Assembly (NCBI GenBank): GCA_000711775.1
Contig: ARYC01000513.1
Span: 1 to 64,000 of the forward strand
Direction: 5' to 3'
Length of the DNA: 64,000 nt
Source of the DNA: Oxytricha trifallax
Taxonomy: Eukaryota; Ciliophora; Spirotrichea; Sporadotrichida; Oxytrichidae
Numbering within the stretch: position 1 is the stretch's first letter; the number at the start of each line of letters is the position of its first letter. Under the pieces are notes generated by a model. That model ran no database searches and was not told the DNA's origin. It saw nothing but the letters and a program-made list of their open reading frames with translations. A program made the translations under genes and the position numbers. Shown one piece after another: positions 36,141-47,856 of the stretch.

Positions 36141-38052
36141 TTGATTCAGAGCTTGCCCTTCCATAGTTAATTTTTGCTTTATGACGTACGTTATTCTGAA
36201 TATAGTTTCTTGAATTTTTATAAATATCCTCTGGTTAATTGTTCTCTTATTCTCTCATTTAACCAAACTATATTCGCAAGTATTTATATTTTAGATCGTG
36301 CTGTCTTAATTAATTAATCTATGGTTCTCCATTTATTTTTGTGAATCTTTTTGGATCTCCTGCCTCAATAATTAAATTGCAGCTTATCATATGCACTGTG
36401 CTCACAAACTTCTTTTGTACATCGCAATAATAAACCATCTCGTAGTTCAATTTAGACTTTCCTAGGCTAATGGCCATCATGGTTTCCATCACATTCTATA
36501 TATGGAAAATCTTTTAAGTTTTTTGAAGATTGATTTTGGTATTCAAAGATTATAGGCAAAATAATAAAGACAGAGGTCAAGTTCTGATATCTTCTTTATT
36601 TTCTTCTTAACTAATTCTACTATTATTTTCGCTGTACTACTTTCCTTGAATTAGGCAACATTTCTTTGGAATTGGTTAGGTATACCTCTGGAGGTGTTTA
36701 ACCGTTTTGCTCTTTAGTAATGTTTCTAAATTGTCAATCGCTTCTTTTTTCAAATATTTTGCTGTTATATTGGATGATTGTATTTATAGATTAAAGTAAC
36801 CTTATTTAAGCCACCATAATTGTGTCTCCTAAGGTTGGTTTGTTGAATTTTATTTGTCTTTTATAGAACTCCGTTTGTTTTTCTAACTCATTCCGTGTGA
36901 TTTTCAGCATCTCATGTGAATTTAAGTTAATATTAATTCCCAGATATTATAATTCTTTTACTTTCTTTATACCCTCAATCTCTACCATTTGGTCAAATTG
37001 CTTCGCGTCGCTAAAATTTACTATTTTCAATGTGTTTAGTCTCAAGTTGTAGATTTTCTCAAACTCTCTACTCTTTTATTTCTCGTTTTTTATTTTAATT
37101 AATATATCATCCGCAAATGCCATAAGTTTTCTTTATTTCACGAGTTTTGTAGATCCTTTTGTCTCTGAAGGGCATCTTAAAGGTAGATGTTGAATAGTAT
37201 TGGGTAGATTCTACTCCCTTGTGTAACCCCTTTCTGCTTCTTTATGTATTAATTTTCGAATTTGATTATATTATTCGAATTCAATTCTTCTAGTAATTAA
37301 ATAGATATCTTGCCATCATTTGTCTTCGCTCTATTCTTTGAAATCTCTTAAAGCTTGTCCTTCCAAACAGAATCGTAAGCCTTCTGTAAATCAACAAATA
37401 GGTATGTTTCTCTGTTTACTCTTTCTTCAAGAATTCTCCTAATGATCTAGCAGTTTAATCAAATTAAGATGTTCTTGTTCTCTTTGAACCCGCTCTAGTA
37501 GTTTCTTGTCTTTAGTATTCAGCTTCCTTTTTCTTAGAGTTTATTCACAAAAACCTTTTCGACTATTTTATTCATGTGTGATGTCACCACCATAGGTCTT
37601 GTATTATTTACTTCTTGATATTCACCGCTTATTTTACTTAAGAGTATTAGTCTACCCTCTTTTATATATTGAGAGATCTATCCTCACTTCAACCAATCTG
37701 TTATCTTCTCACTGACAACTTTTTTCGGATTTATTTGATTTAATTGGTATTTTCCGAATAAATTCATCTGGTTCTATAGCTTTATTAAAGTTGCACTCTT
37801 TAATGGCTTTTTATACATCTTCAAAATTGCAGAACTCTTCAAAATCCTTCTCAAGTTATCATTTGATTTCTTATTTTAGGGTCAGTCTAGAATTTTCTCT
37901 TATCTTAGTAAAAATTATTGCAAAATTCAATTACTTTTTCTCTCAGCCTCTTCTCCTAGTTTTATTTTCTCTCATTACATTTATAAAACTTTGATCAGCA
38001 CCGTTTGTTTTCTGCTCTTATTATTTTTGCTCACTAAATTGAACAATCCATT
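36140..38052 (-). mobile_element. LINE C, reverse-transcriptase half (minus strand)
   Basis: LINE RT with the best catalytic box in the window: KLMAFADDILI at about 37135-37095. The motif-A region is at about 37400-37345 (VDLQKAYDSVWKDKLQ-like), and the N-terminal block lies near 37790. Still broken by shifts and TGAs. Its upstream edge ends exactly at the target duplication of the MULE-like element. Confidence 0.78.
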
Positions 38053-40434
38053 GGGTACTGACATCTACAGTGCCAAGTGACGTCCAGAGCCCCTAGGCAA
38101 CGCCAAGAGTAGCCCGCTGGCCCCACAGCGACCTAAATTTTTACTTTTTAATAATTATTTTAAAACAACTTTACCTCACTCTCTAATTATTTATAGCTTG
38201 ACTAATGTGCAATCTAAACACTACCTAAAACTACAGTTTATCTTAAAATATTTACTTTTATTTTGTATATTAATTTATCAATCGCTACATAAATAATCTA
38301 TTTTACAAAAGTATATCTTGATCAATATTCAAAAACAATTCTTCTATGAATTTTCTGGAAAAGTTTTCATTAAATCTTTTTATACAATTAAAAATTTATA
38401 AAGCTTTTTAGCTAATAATTTTCAAACAAATATCATTTATACTCAAGTTTTTTTATTATTTAAGGATTCTTATTGTAAATATAAAATTATAGTTAATTTG
38501 GAGTTATAATCAAAAATTTATTCCATATCGTAAAAAATTAAGCATCATAAATCCAGATAAATATTTAATAATATTTAAATCAGTTTTAATTAAATAAAAT
38601 TAATGATAAACTCATTTAACTAAAACTCTTTCTCCCATTGAATTAAACAGTAAAAACTTTTAAATTTTTATAGGAATTTCATGATACAATCATTTTTAAA
38701 GCAGGGTTAGAACTAAGATTTACAGATAAAGCATTATAATTGAAAACAAATGAAATTCAATAAATTAAAAAGAGCACTATTTGATTTTGAAATTATTTTA
38801 AACTGGATGCATAAATATTGTTGAGATATAATTCCTTAGTGTAATTTCAATCTTGCTTTATTTTTATGTTCTCTTATTTACTTCATATTTATATTTATTG
38901 GGAACCTGATGATAGTATAGCATTTATTAAATATTGGAATGTAAATACTGCTAGATGACTGCATCAAATTAAAAACTAATAATAAGTACATGATTGATTT
39001 TTAAAACTAAATCGAAAGTGTAATTGAGCTAAAAATTTTCGAAGTCTAAATAATTTTAGTCTGATAATTTATACTAATCTAATTAGTCATTCATTTGTAA
39101 GATTATATAGAAATAAATTACTAAGTTTGTAAAAATAAATATACTAAAATTGATAATAGTTTCACAAAAGTAGGTAGTTTTAGAAATATATCATAATCGC
39201 AAGATTTAAAGATTTGCCATTTTAAAAAAAAAATAATATAAAATTTATAATTATTATAACTATGTCTGACCTTAAACATTTGATTTTTATATTTTTGTAT
39301 TAATTTTAAAACTTTTTTTATATACCATTTTTAGTAAAAAACATTAAAAGTTATCAGACAAACGATAATTCTAATAAACATAATATCGATAATTTATTTT
39401 AAAAATATGAAAAATTATCTAAATCAAATAAAGCAACGTAATATATTTATATTTAATTAGATAAATGCATAAATGGGATATAACATTTCAATAAATGCTC
39501 AAAACCTCTCTAAATTAACAACGCCTTTTGATAATAAATCAGAATGGTAAGTAAATATTTCTCTTTATAAATGACTAAAAAATACTTGATATATATTTGC
39601 CATTAGTGAAAGTAAAGTAATACTTACATTTTCTAGTTAATTTAAATTTTTACGATTTTAATCAGCGAACCCTGAAATCTTGTATTCATTCACAAAAACT
39701 ACGAATACAGTATATTGCCTCTGATACCTTAAATTATCTGACTTCTTTTTTTGCTTCGCAAGAATAGAAAGATTTCAGAAAAGCTAAAAATAAATTAATG
39801 AAATATTACCATAATTATTCACTCAAACATATAAAAAACTAATAATCATAGAAGTTTCTTTATTTTTCCATTTTTATCACTGATACTTATGATTTAATTT
39901 ATATATAGGTAATTATTTGCAGTTTTTATTTCTTAAGATTAATATATTTTCCAATTATTTTGTATTTTATCAATAATTAGAAAATTTATTTATTAAAGTT
40001 ATTAATTAGAACAAGATTTATGAATGTGAGCTATATGAAGTTCTTTAAAAGAATACGAATGATTTTGATTAATTAAGTTAAGACATACTTAACATCATTG
40101 AAATTGAGAAAAATAAATTTATGTATAATTGTATAAATTTTTCAAAGATACAGGTTTAAGAATGAGTAAATCTATTATAGATTAAGTTAATTAATCAGTA
40201 TAAATATTATTTAATATTGAATAATATTAAAAAGGTCAAGATGCAGTAAAGAATAATAAAATATGAAAACAAATTTATATAAACTGTAGTATTATGTAGT
40301 GTTTAGATTGCACGTCAAGCTATAAATGATTAGAGAGTGAGGTAGAGTTGTTTTAAGAATAATTATTATAAAGTAAAAATTTTGGACGCTGTGAGCGTCG
40401 ACGGGCCATCAGAGCGCTGTGGACATCAGTACCC
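38053..40434. mobile_element. MULE-like non-autonomous element, 9-bp target duplication
   Basis: A 2382-bp element between perfect direct repeats CAATCCATT (38044-38052 and 40435-40443). Its ends start GGGTACTGA. The terminal inverted repeats are about 185-190 bp (38053-38240 and about 40265-40434). The outer 80 bp are unusually GC-rich and the inner part is AT-rich (TTTTTACTTTATAATAATTA, CCTCACTCTCTAAT, GCAATCTAAACACTAC). The interior is very AT-rich with no recognisable gene, so it would need a transposase supplied elsewhere. Long TIRs with a 9-bp duplication are the hallmark of Mutator-like elements; the class is inferred from that alone. It splits LINE C between RT and EN. Confidence 0.8.
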
Positions 40435-40443
40435 CAATCCATT

Positions 40444-41290
40444 GATGTCATTTTTTTCTAATTTTTATTTCATGTCTCTGATTACGTAACTACATTCTGC
40501 TTTTTTCTCTTAGACTTTGTTTTACGGTTAGAGTTTTTTGTTCTAAATTTCCCTTTCCGGGTTGATAATAGCTGTGCATCGTTATTTTCCTTCCCTGTTC
40601 AATTAATTTTTCTGATAGCGTTTCCTTTTATCTAATATTCTATTCCACTTTTCTTTGTCTGTTAATTTTTTATCTCACTCATAGTAATTTATCTTAAGCT
40701 TTGCTAAAATCTTTTTTATATGTTGACCAAAGCTAGTCAGTCTCCCATCTAACTGTCTCCAGATTTGAGAAGATTTATTCCAATTAGTTTTATTTAGAGT
40801 AAGTTTCTACTCCTTAGGGAATCGGTATCTTTAAGCCCTAATTGTCTAATCTCTTTCTCATTTCCTAAATATGGTAATTAATAACTCTCATCACTATAAT
40901 TCCCTGGTTCTTACATTTGATTTTTAGAGATTTTATAATATAATTTTGTCTATGTTCTAGCTTCTTTACTTCCTCATTCCTTTTCACCAACCAAGTTCTC
41001 AACATCTCTTTCAGGTTGATAAAAATGAAAATGACAACCATTATCGAGTTGAATACTTAATTTGTCTAAGTTTTCATAGCTGTTGACACTCACTTAGTTT
41101 TGTGGTAATTTTTAGATCTGATATTATGGACTCCTCTTAGACTATTATTATTGTTTAAAGCTTATTGGAACTTTGACTATTAAAAGTAGTTTTTCAACGA
41201 TATTTTATTCTCTGTGTTGTTCTCCACATAAATAGGTTGCTTCCTTTTTGGCTGTTTATTCTCTTCTATCTCCCCTGCAAATATAACTTT
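40444..41290 (-). mobile_element. LINE C, endonuclease half (minus strand)
   Basis: EEP endonuclease remnant continuing LINE C beyond the MULE-like insertion. The core block is mutated to GIIVMRVINYHI at about 40915-40870, where LINE A has VMGDFNCHI. It decays towards 41.29 kb, where a trinucleotide repeat begins. Confidence 0.65.
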
Positions 41291-41309
41291 CTTAATTATA
41301 TTTTGTATA

Positions 41310-41311
<2 letters not shown>

Positions 41312-41360
<49 letters not shown>
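41312..41360. repeat. (TTA)n trinucleotide repeat
   Basis: About 16 TTA units. The poly-Leu reading frame it gives is an artefact of the repeat. Confidence 0.97.
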
Positions 41361-42271
41361 AACTTTACTATTGTTCTATCATAATATTATATTATGATTA
41401 TTTTATTTGTTTGGTTGTCTAATAGTAAATTATATCTTTTAAGTCGATAACTCCATGATTATTTTTATTGCTATATATCACTGAGATTATCACCTTAAAA
41501 CCCATATATGATGGTTTTCATTTTAAACTCAGTTAAATCTCCTCTGATTATGCAAGAATATTTTAATTTAAATTTTTATGACACTATCCTTTATCAACTA
41601 ACACTATTATATATATATATATATTTATGAAATGAATATACATAATTTAATTGTAATTATTGTGATACTATAAAATATTAAAAGAATAGTTTTACTCTTT
41701 AAATCAGATATTTTTTATGAGAATATTTACTCTTTTCGCATAGGGAAAGTCTTTAATTGCTTAAATAAAACCTCAGTTTAATATTTAATATTCGTTTAAA
41801 TGAAGCAATCTTTTGCATTAAAACGTATAAACTTAACTAAAATCTGTGAGGTGTAAGTTATTCTAATGGTATAAACTTCAAAACTAATTATTGAGATCTT
41901 TAAACCAATATCAAAGTATAATTTATAGTTTATGAGAAAAAAGTAGAAAATATAAATTCAAATTTATGCAACAAATTTGTCATTGAAATAATCAAGAAAT
42001 CTAGTCTCAAATTGATAGATATATTTTTCTCATATTAAATTGAGAAATTGCAATGTCAACTTCCTTATATTAGTAAGAAAATATATTCCTTAGAATGTTC
42101 AATTAAATAAATTAAGGATATAAGTGTGCGAAGTTTAAAATGCACTATATAAAATGTTGTAAACTCAGTATGAGTTTGAGAATAACTCCTTAACATTAAT
42201 TTTTATTATCATTTAATGTATTTCAATAATTATATAAAAAAATGTTTTTAGAATAAAAATAGTTTGAATAC
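41361..42271. other. AT-rich DNA before TBE-2
   Basis: No coding sequence seen. A short (AT)n run lies at about 41605-41625. It ends at the AAT target of TBE-2. Confidence 0.6.
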
Positions 42272-42435
42272 AATCAAAACCCCAAAACTCTTTCAGTAGT
42301 TTGATTGAGTTTTTGATTGATAAAAGTAGACTATTAAGGCATACTTTATTAGGGTTTTAATAGGGTTTATGTAGGGGTTTAATGTTTAAATATTAGTATT
42401 TTAAGTGAGTATAATAAGCGAGTTTTTAAAATATT

Positions 42436-43875
42436 TCACACAAACATAAGCTTAGAGTCATGTGGCAGTTCTCTGAATTTTATCTTTCTAAGTTGATGTT
42501 TGATTGTTTCAATTGTTTGTTAATTCTCTTAGCTTGGCTTGATAATAGTTGAGTATGCAAGTTCTCTGAGACCTCCATTTATTTTATTTTTATCGAGATA
42601 TTGTTTGATTCTCTGCTTAGAATCTCTCTCACCCTTGCAGCTAAAGTAATCGTTTCTTGGCATGTCGCTCTCTATTATTATTACTGCTAGAGCCCAGATA
42701 TCCCATTAAGTGTCTCCATCTCTCCAATCCTCTCTCTCTGGGAAATATCCAGGAGTGCCGTATACATTTCCTAATGCAGAGGCTTGCACTCTTTGAGCTC
42801 TGTTGAAGTCTATAATATAAACTCTAAGAGGCTGAAAGTTCAACATGATATTCTCTGGCTTTAAGTCTCTATGAACATAACCTAGCTTGTGAAGCTCTTC
42901 AATCCCCTCAACTATCTGCTATACTATCTAGCCAATTTATCTCTGACATCTATTGTCAGATAAGAATTCTCTGTAAGTCATTTCAAGTAAAGGAAGCCTG
43001 AAGGCTACATGATCTTTACCAAGTAAAATAGCATCAAGCTAGATGATATGCCTGCACTCATTTAACTTTGCCTTTTAAAGAGCATAATACTCATTTGCAA
43101 ATTCCATTTGGAACTTGTCATCAGCAAGGAAGTAATTGAATGGATATATCTTGTAAGCATATTAGTCATCAGTAATGACTCTCTTCTCTATTTTTTCTTC
43201 AAGAGTGAGGTAGCTTTCTAGGCAAGAATCTAAGTCAATAATTTTTAATATAGGAATCTTCATTGCCTCTATTTTAACCATGATTTTATTGATCTCAGAG
43301 ACTGGAAAGTTCTTGACTGCTTTCTTCATTTTAACTTACTTCTAGACTTCAACTCTAAGAGACTCCACTGGGTTTCTTGATCTTCTCTTTTAGAGGAATC
43401 TATTCCTTGTAGGTTCATGAATAAAGACAAAACTTTAATTGTGCTTTTTCTTTAAGTGCACTTTGAGGTCTCTAGTATGAGAATATGGCTTCTCACAGAC
43501 ATACTTCCCATCTTTCTTTTAATGCTTGAGATATAACCTTGGCATATCGTTGTGTATATCTCTCAAGTGTCTCTTATAAGTTGACTTGTAAGGGAAAACT
43601 TTATTGCATTCTTTGCATTAATAATCAACTTTGGCTGGGATTTATTAATGCTCTATGGCGGGTTGTTTAACCTCCTCCTCAATTTGTACAGCTTCTTTGA
43701 TAACCTCCTACTTAACTTATATTTAAATCTCAAAGCTAGACTGATCAAAGTTGTCATAAGTAGGCTCCCACTGAGTACAAGCGTCTCTGGTCTCTACTTT
43801 TCTTGGTTGCTGGAATGATAACTTTTATTGACATGATCCAAGTAATGCCGCTCTTCTCAAAAGGTTAGCCCTCAT
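42436..43875 (-). CDS. TBE-2 57-kDa zinc-finger/protein-kinase protein
   Basis: ATG at 43875 to TGA at 42436-42438, 479 codons, which suits a 57-kDa product. Finger 1 is complete (YQCKECNK, then H-x4-H). In finger 2 a 9-bp in-frame deletion relative to TBE-4 leaves VCEKPYSH in place of VCEFCEKPYSH, so one of its two Cys is gone. The deletion lies between short direct repeats (CACAGA). The kinase domain follows, with HRDLKPENIMLNF, a Gln-rich stretch IGQIVQQIVEGIEELHKLGY upstream, IIDFNRAQRV instead of DFG, and GTPGYFPEREDWRDGD. The C-terminus reads LPHDSKLMFV. Its length differs from TBE-4 by exactly the 9 bp, and I saw no shift, so this is the most nearly intact 57-kDa gene here. Its role in TBE biology is unknown. 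Confidence 0.85.
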
Positions 43876-44440
43876 TTTAGTTTTCTGATATATTTTATTA
43901 TAATAATGATAAAATCTACCGAGATAAACTTTTATAGTAGAGTATAAGACACTCTAGTAGATTCTTTGCTGAGAGGTAAGAAAATTAACTAACCATAAAA
44001 GACTGTAAGTTGACATATTTTATGAGAATTTTAAACATTTTAGTAAATTAAATTACTCCTAATGAAGTTTTGTTTCTCTATGAGGTCCTCCAAATCATGT
44101 TTGGACTTAAATTGGAGGTAAAGTAATTTAAATTTTTTTAATTTAATATACTCCTAATTAAGTTTTAACCTTAAAATTTAACTCCTAATAAAGTTTGAAC
44201 TTAATTTGGAGGACCTCCTAAAATAATTAAACATTATTAGGAGCAATTTAATGGAGATAGTTTGATAAAAATGGAAATCAATCTGTGAAACTTGGAGCAA
44301 GTTTTTCAATGCTTCTCCGCATATCTTTTCAAGGTTGACCTCCAGTAGGTCCTCCCTATTTAGTAGTAAGATTTTAATAAACTTAGAATGGATATCCATA
44401 ATTTTAAATTTCATTTACATTTCTAGAAAGAGGAAGCAAG

Positions 44441-45228
44441 ATGAAGTCTATGAATGATGCAATGAAGAGAATTTAATCCCAAGATTTAATAGGAAAATTT
44501 CGAAGAAAAGAGGACCTTTATAGATATTTGGTATAGCAAGGTTAGTTCTTAAGTAAGATTAATAAATCCATTATAGTTGGATTGTTCTTGCCGACTTAGG
44601 AGGGAACTAAAATCTCATTCTTAAAAGCCTTACTGAGTGAAGAGAAAAAAGCTTTTAAGTCTAATGAAATTAGGATGATAGAGATACCTAACTACCCTGA
44701 AATATCAGTGACAAACCTATATGACGATGCTATGAGTGATCCAGACGTAGCTCTCTACCTTCCATCAAAGCTACAGCTCTCTAATAAGTTGCCAGAGAGA
44801 AACTTCTTCTTTGGTGTTCTTGCAACTCTGAAACCTGAGTACTTAAATGAAGTTATTTAAGAAGCTCATAAGAAACGCTACAGCATCTCTCCTGAAGAAA
44901 AAGAGAAGCAAGGTATTAAAATAAGTGATACCTGGCTGTAGAAACTGCAAAAGCATCCTTTCATCTCAAGAAACTTTAGTCTTCTAACTTTATAGAAAAA
45001 CCTGGTACTGCTATATACTTGATGAAAGAGCGCAGCAACTTAAACAGAGAGAGAAAGTCCCGAGTAAAACATGAATTGAGTAAAGAGGCTCTTCAAAGAT
45101 TTATAAAATCCAGAAGAGATGAACATAGTTGCAGGAGCTGGCACTAGGAGAAGAAACATAGGCACAAGCAAGCCTTAAGAGGAAGAAAAGAAAGAGAAGC
45201 CAAATCCCTTTACGGAAAAATTTAATAT
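44441..45228 (+). pseudogene. TBE-2 22-kDa basic protein gene, splice site and frame damaged
   Basis: ATG at 44441. Without splicing it runs 193 codons to TGATGA at 45020-45025, which fits the 22-kDa name. It starts MKSMNDAMKRIQSQDLIGKF and contains ISVTNLYDDAMSDPD and KLPERNFFFGVLATLK. At 44970-44995 lies the position of the 26-nt intron found in the sister copies, but here the donor GT reads GA. Beyond it the former tail has an extra A near 45090, and the terminal TGA is changed to TTA near 45224. In an intact copy splicing would extend the protein by about 60 basic residues. It lies between, and opposite to, the other two genes and is convergent with the transposase gene. Function unknown; no known domain. 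Confidence 0.85.
44970..44995 (+). other. 26-nt intron position with mutated donor (GA for GT)
   Basis: Same length, branch-like CTAAC and TTATAG acceptor as the intron in TBE-4 and TBE-6, but the donor is lost. Confidence 0.7.
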
Positions 45229-45238
45229 GTTAACTTAT

Positions 45239-46288
45239 TCATTCGTTTAAATATAATACTTATTTATAAACACAAAATATACCATCTCTTGCGCATACTT
45301 TAGCTTTATCATCGCTGACTCTATTAGCAGCACTCTTAATAAAATCTACTGTATCTATCTTCAAATCATGCATCAGATGGTAGAGCAGCAATTTCTTATA
45401 ATGACCTTTCAATAACCCCCAATATAATTCAATTCCATTGAACTAAGGGCTGTAAGGAACATTAAATACAGGTGTTATGTTTAGCCTTTCATATTCCTTC
45501 CTTGAGTCTTTAGTTTTATGAACTGATAAGTTATCAACGAACAGAATAATCTCTTAGTCAGCGTATTTGTCTCTGAGTTATTGTAAGAACTTAATATATT
45601 ATTCAGTCTTTATAGAGCGAGGGTGGATAACATAAGTCTCTAGGCCACTATCTTCACTGATTCCACCAAGGATTGCATGAGTTTAAACCTTAACCTTTTA
45701 GTCATAAACTTCTATATTACTATACCTCTTGTACCAAGACCTTGATATAAAGATATTGAATGATATTAATGCTTTTTCATCCTGTTTTAACTTTATTTTA
45801 TGCTCTTAAGACCTCTGTATTAAATCGACTATATAATTTTAATTATCCTTATAAAATGGAACATTAAAGTCAATCACTCTCTTAATGCGATTGACTGTCT
45901 TGTAAGATATTCCATTCTTTTTATATATGTTAGCTAACGATTAAGCAGATATGTGAAGCTCAGGAAATTGGCGATGAAACATCACAGCCCTCTAGGCCAG
46001 AGAGAAGTGAGCCCATTATTTAAGAGTCTTATCATTAATAAGATATTCAATATGATGCTGCTAAATATTTAAGGGTCTCTTAGGCTTAGAATTAAGATGC
46101 TATCTCTTTAAATTCAATGCTAATAGACAGTGAGACCTAACAGTTGCTAGAGATTTATGGAGTAACCTTGCTATAGACGTGTAATTAAGGATAGGCTTGA
46201 GTTGATCATTATATTCATTACATCCATAACGCTACTTAAACAATAAATCTATATACTCACTGTCATAAACAGACCCCAAACCTCGCGT
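45239..46288 (-). CDS. TBE-2 42-kDa D,D34E transposase, start codon ACG
   Basis: IS630/Tc1-mariner-type DDE transposase that cuts and joins TBE ends. The frame 46288 to TGA at 45239-45241 is 350 codons, a multiple of three, about 41 kDa. The second catalytic Asp is in LFVDNLSVHKT and the Glu in NVPYSPQFNGIELYWG, with 34 residues between them. The first-Asp region reads KLKQDEKALISFNIF, unlike the IHADEAVFTFNTF of TBE-4, although an Asp-Glu pair is kept. The start equivalent to the ATG of TBE-4 is ACG, and I find no in-frame ATG nearby, so translation may be lost. The gene begins right at the inner edge of the terminal repeat. Confidence 0.85.
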
Positions 46289-46429
46289 ATACTCACTTAA
46301 ATTACTAATATTTAAACATTAAACCCCTACATAAACCCTATTAAAACCCTAATAAAGTATGCACTAATAGTTTACTTTTATCAATCAAAAACTCAATCAA
46401 ACTACTGAAAGGGTTTTGGGGTTTTGAAT

Positions 46430-47734
46430 GCCTTAACTCATCTTTCTTTATTATAATTATTTACTTCACTAATTTTAATTGCTCAAATTTGATTGACACC
46501 TAAGAACATATCAAACATATAGTTTTATCTTTAATTAAATATGTAATTCAAAATCTTAAAATAATATGATTTTAATGTAAGTTTTTTGCTTTTTAAGAAA
46601 ATTTAGCACAGATGAAGATAAGCAACAACTGGTCTCCTCAAAAGTTCATTGTTTTTAAATTATTTATAGAAGCAAATTGAGGCTGCTGCCTAGATTCCTA
46701 CTTTAATTGGGTAAACTTAATAAGCAAAACCATTCATTCTATTACTATTAATTATGATCTTTACTCTTAGATAAGTTATGAATTAATGAAAAATTATGGC
46801 ATATATTAAAATATTATAATTATAAATATATTGATTTATAATTATGATACTAATAATAATTAATGATAAATAAATTGAAACTAAGTTTCCAAAAAAATGC
46901 ATGGTATTTCGCAATATTTACATGTAAACATTCCTAATATCTCCCTTAGCATAGGAGAACAAATTACTATGCTTTTGTGTTCCATATATAGTATATCAGC
47001 TTAAATCTATTATTGTCTTTATAGGACAATCTAAAATATATGGAAACCTCAAATATGTCAAATGTCATTATTGCGTGCGTGTTACTATTTCCATTAATAT
47101 TAATTGTTTTGATGTATTTATTGTATTTATTTTTATTTCTTCTTATTCCTTTGCTTGAATTCAATAATCAGCTCAAAGATAAAAATCTTATATAAGAACC
47201 TTGAGCAAATATCAGTTGAAAGAAATGACGTGTAGTATAATGAAATTAAATGAATAGTGCTAATAAAGCATGCCAAGAGCATTAATCTATGTAAAAGTGG
47301 TTAACATTTACTATCAATTATTTCACTTATTTTTAATTCAAATGAATAACTAAGATAGATTATAAGGAAATTACTACTTACTCTTAATCTAAAGAAACTA
47401 TTTAATTAATCTTTAATTGCAAAATTCTCTTGTTCAATTCTTTTATGATAGACTTATGTAATTCATATTCATCATATCATTACAAATAAATTTATTTGTG
47501 TTTTGCAAAATAAGAAATTCATATTTAAATATGTAAAGTAAAAATTGATTATATCTCTTTTAAAAATTTAATTAATTGATTTGACAATATCAATTCTGAT
47601 TTGTCTATATGATATATAGAATCATAAATATCAGAAATTAATTAACATAATTCTTATATTGAAAATCAACCTGTAGCTAAAATAATAAATATAAATTAGA
47701 TAAGATTAGAAAATAAATTAATAATAAGCACTAT
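46430..47734. other. AT-rich DNA between TBE-2 and TBE-3
   Basis: No supported gene; AT-rich spacer with short meaningless frames. Confidence 0.6.
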
Positions 47735-47856
47735 AATCAAAACTCCAAAACCCCTTAATGAGGTTTATATGTGCTTTGATTTGTATGGAATTTGTTGGAG
47801 GTTGGGGTTATTAATAGGTTTTAATGTGAATTTTATAGTAAATGTATTTAATTTAA

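Larger units (their letters stand above)
42275..46426. mobile_element. TBE-2, complete telomere-bearing element
   Basis: A 4152-bp TBE flanked by AAT on both sides (42272-42274, 46427-46429). The inverted terminal repeats are about 140 bp, each starting CAAAACCCCAAAAC and continuing TTTCAGTAGTTTGATTGAG. Gene order: 57-kDa (minus), 22-kDa (plus), 42-kDa transposase (minus). Same subfamily as TBE-4 and TBE-6. All three genes are present at full length, but each has a visible fault. TBEs are removed from the somatic genome in Oxytricha. Confidence 0.97.

Noticed and set aside
42275-42290. CCCCAAAACCCC-type tracts as real chromosome telomeres
   Set aside because: They occur in inverted pairs about 4.1 kb apart, carry ANT flanks and border the three TBE genes; they are transposon termini.
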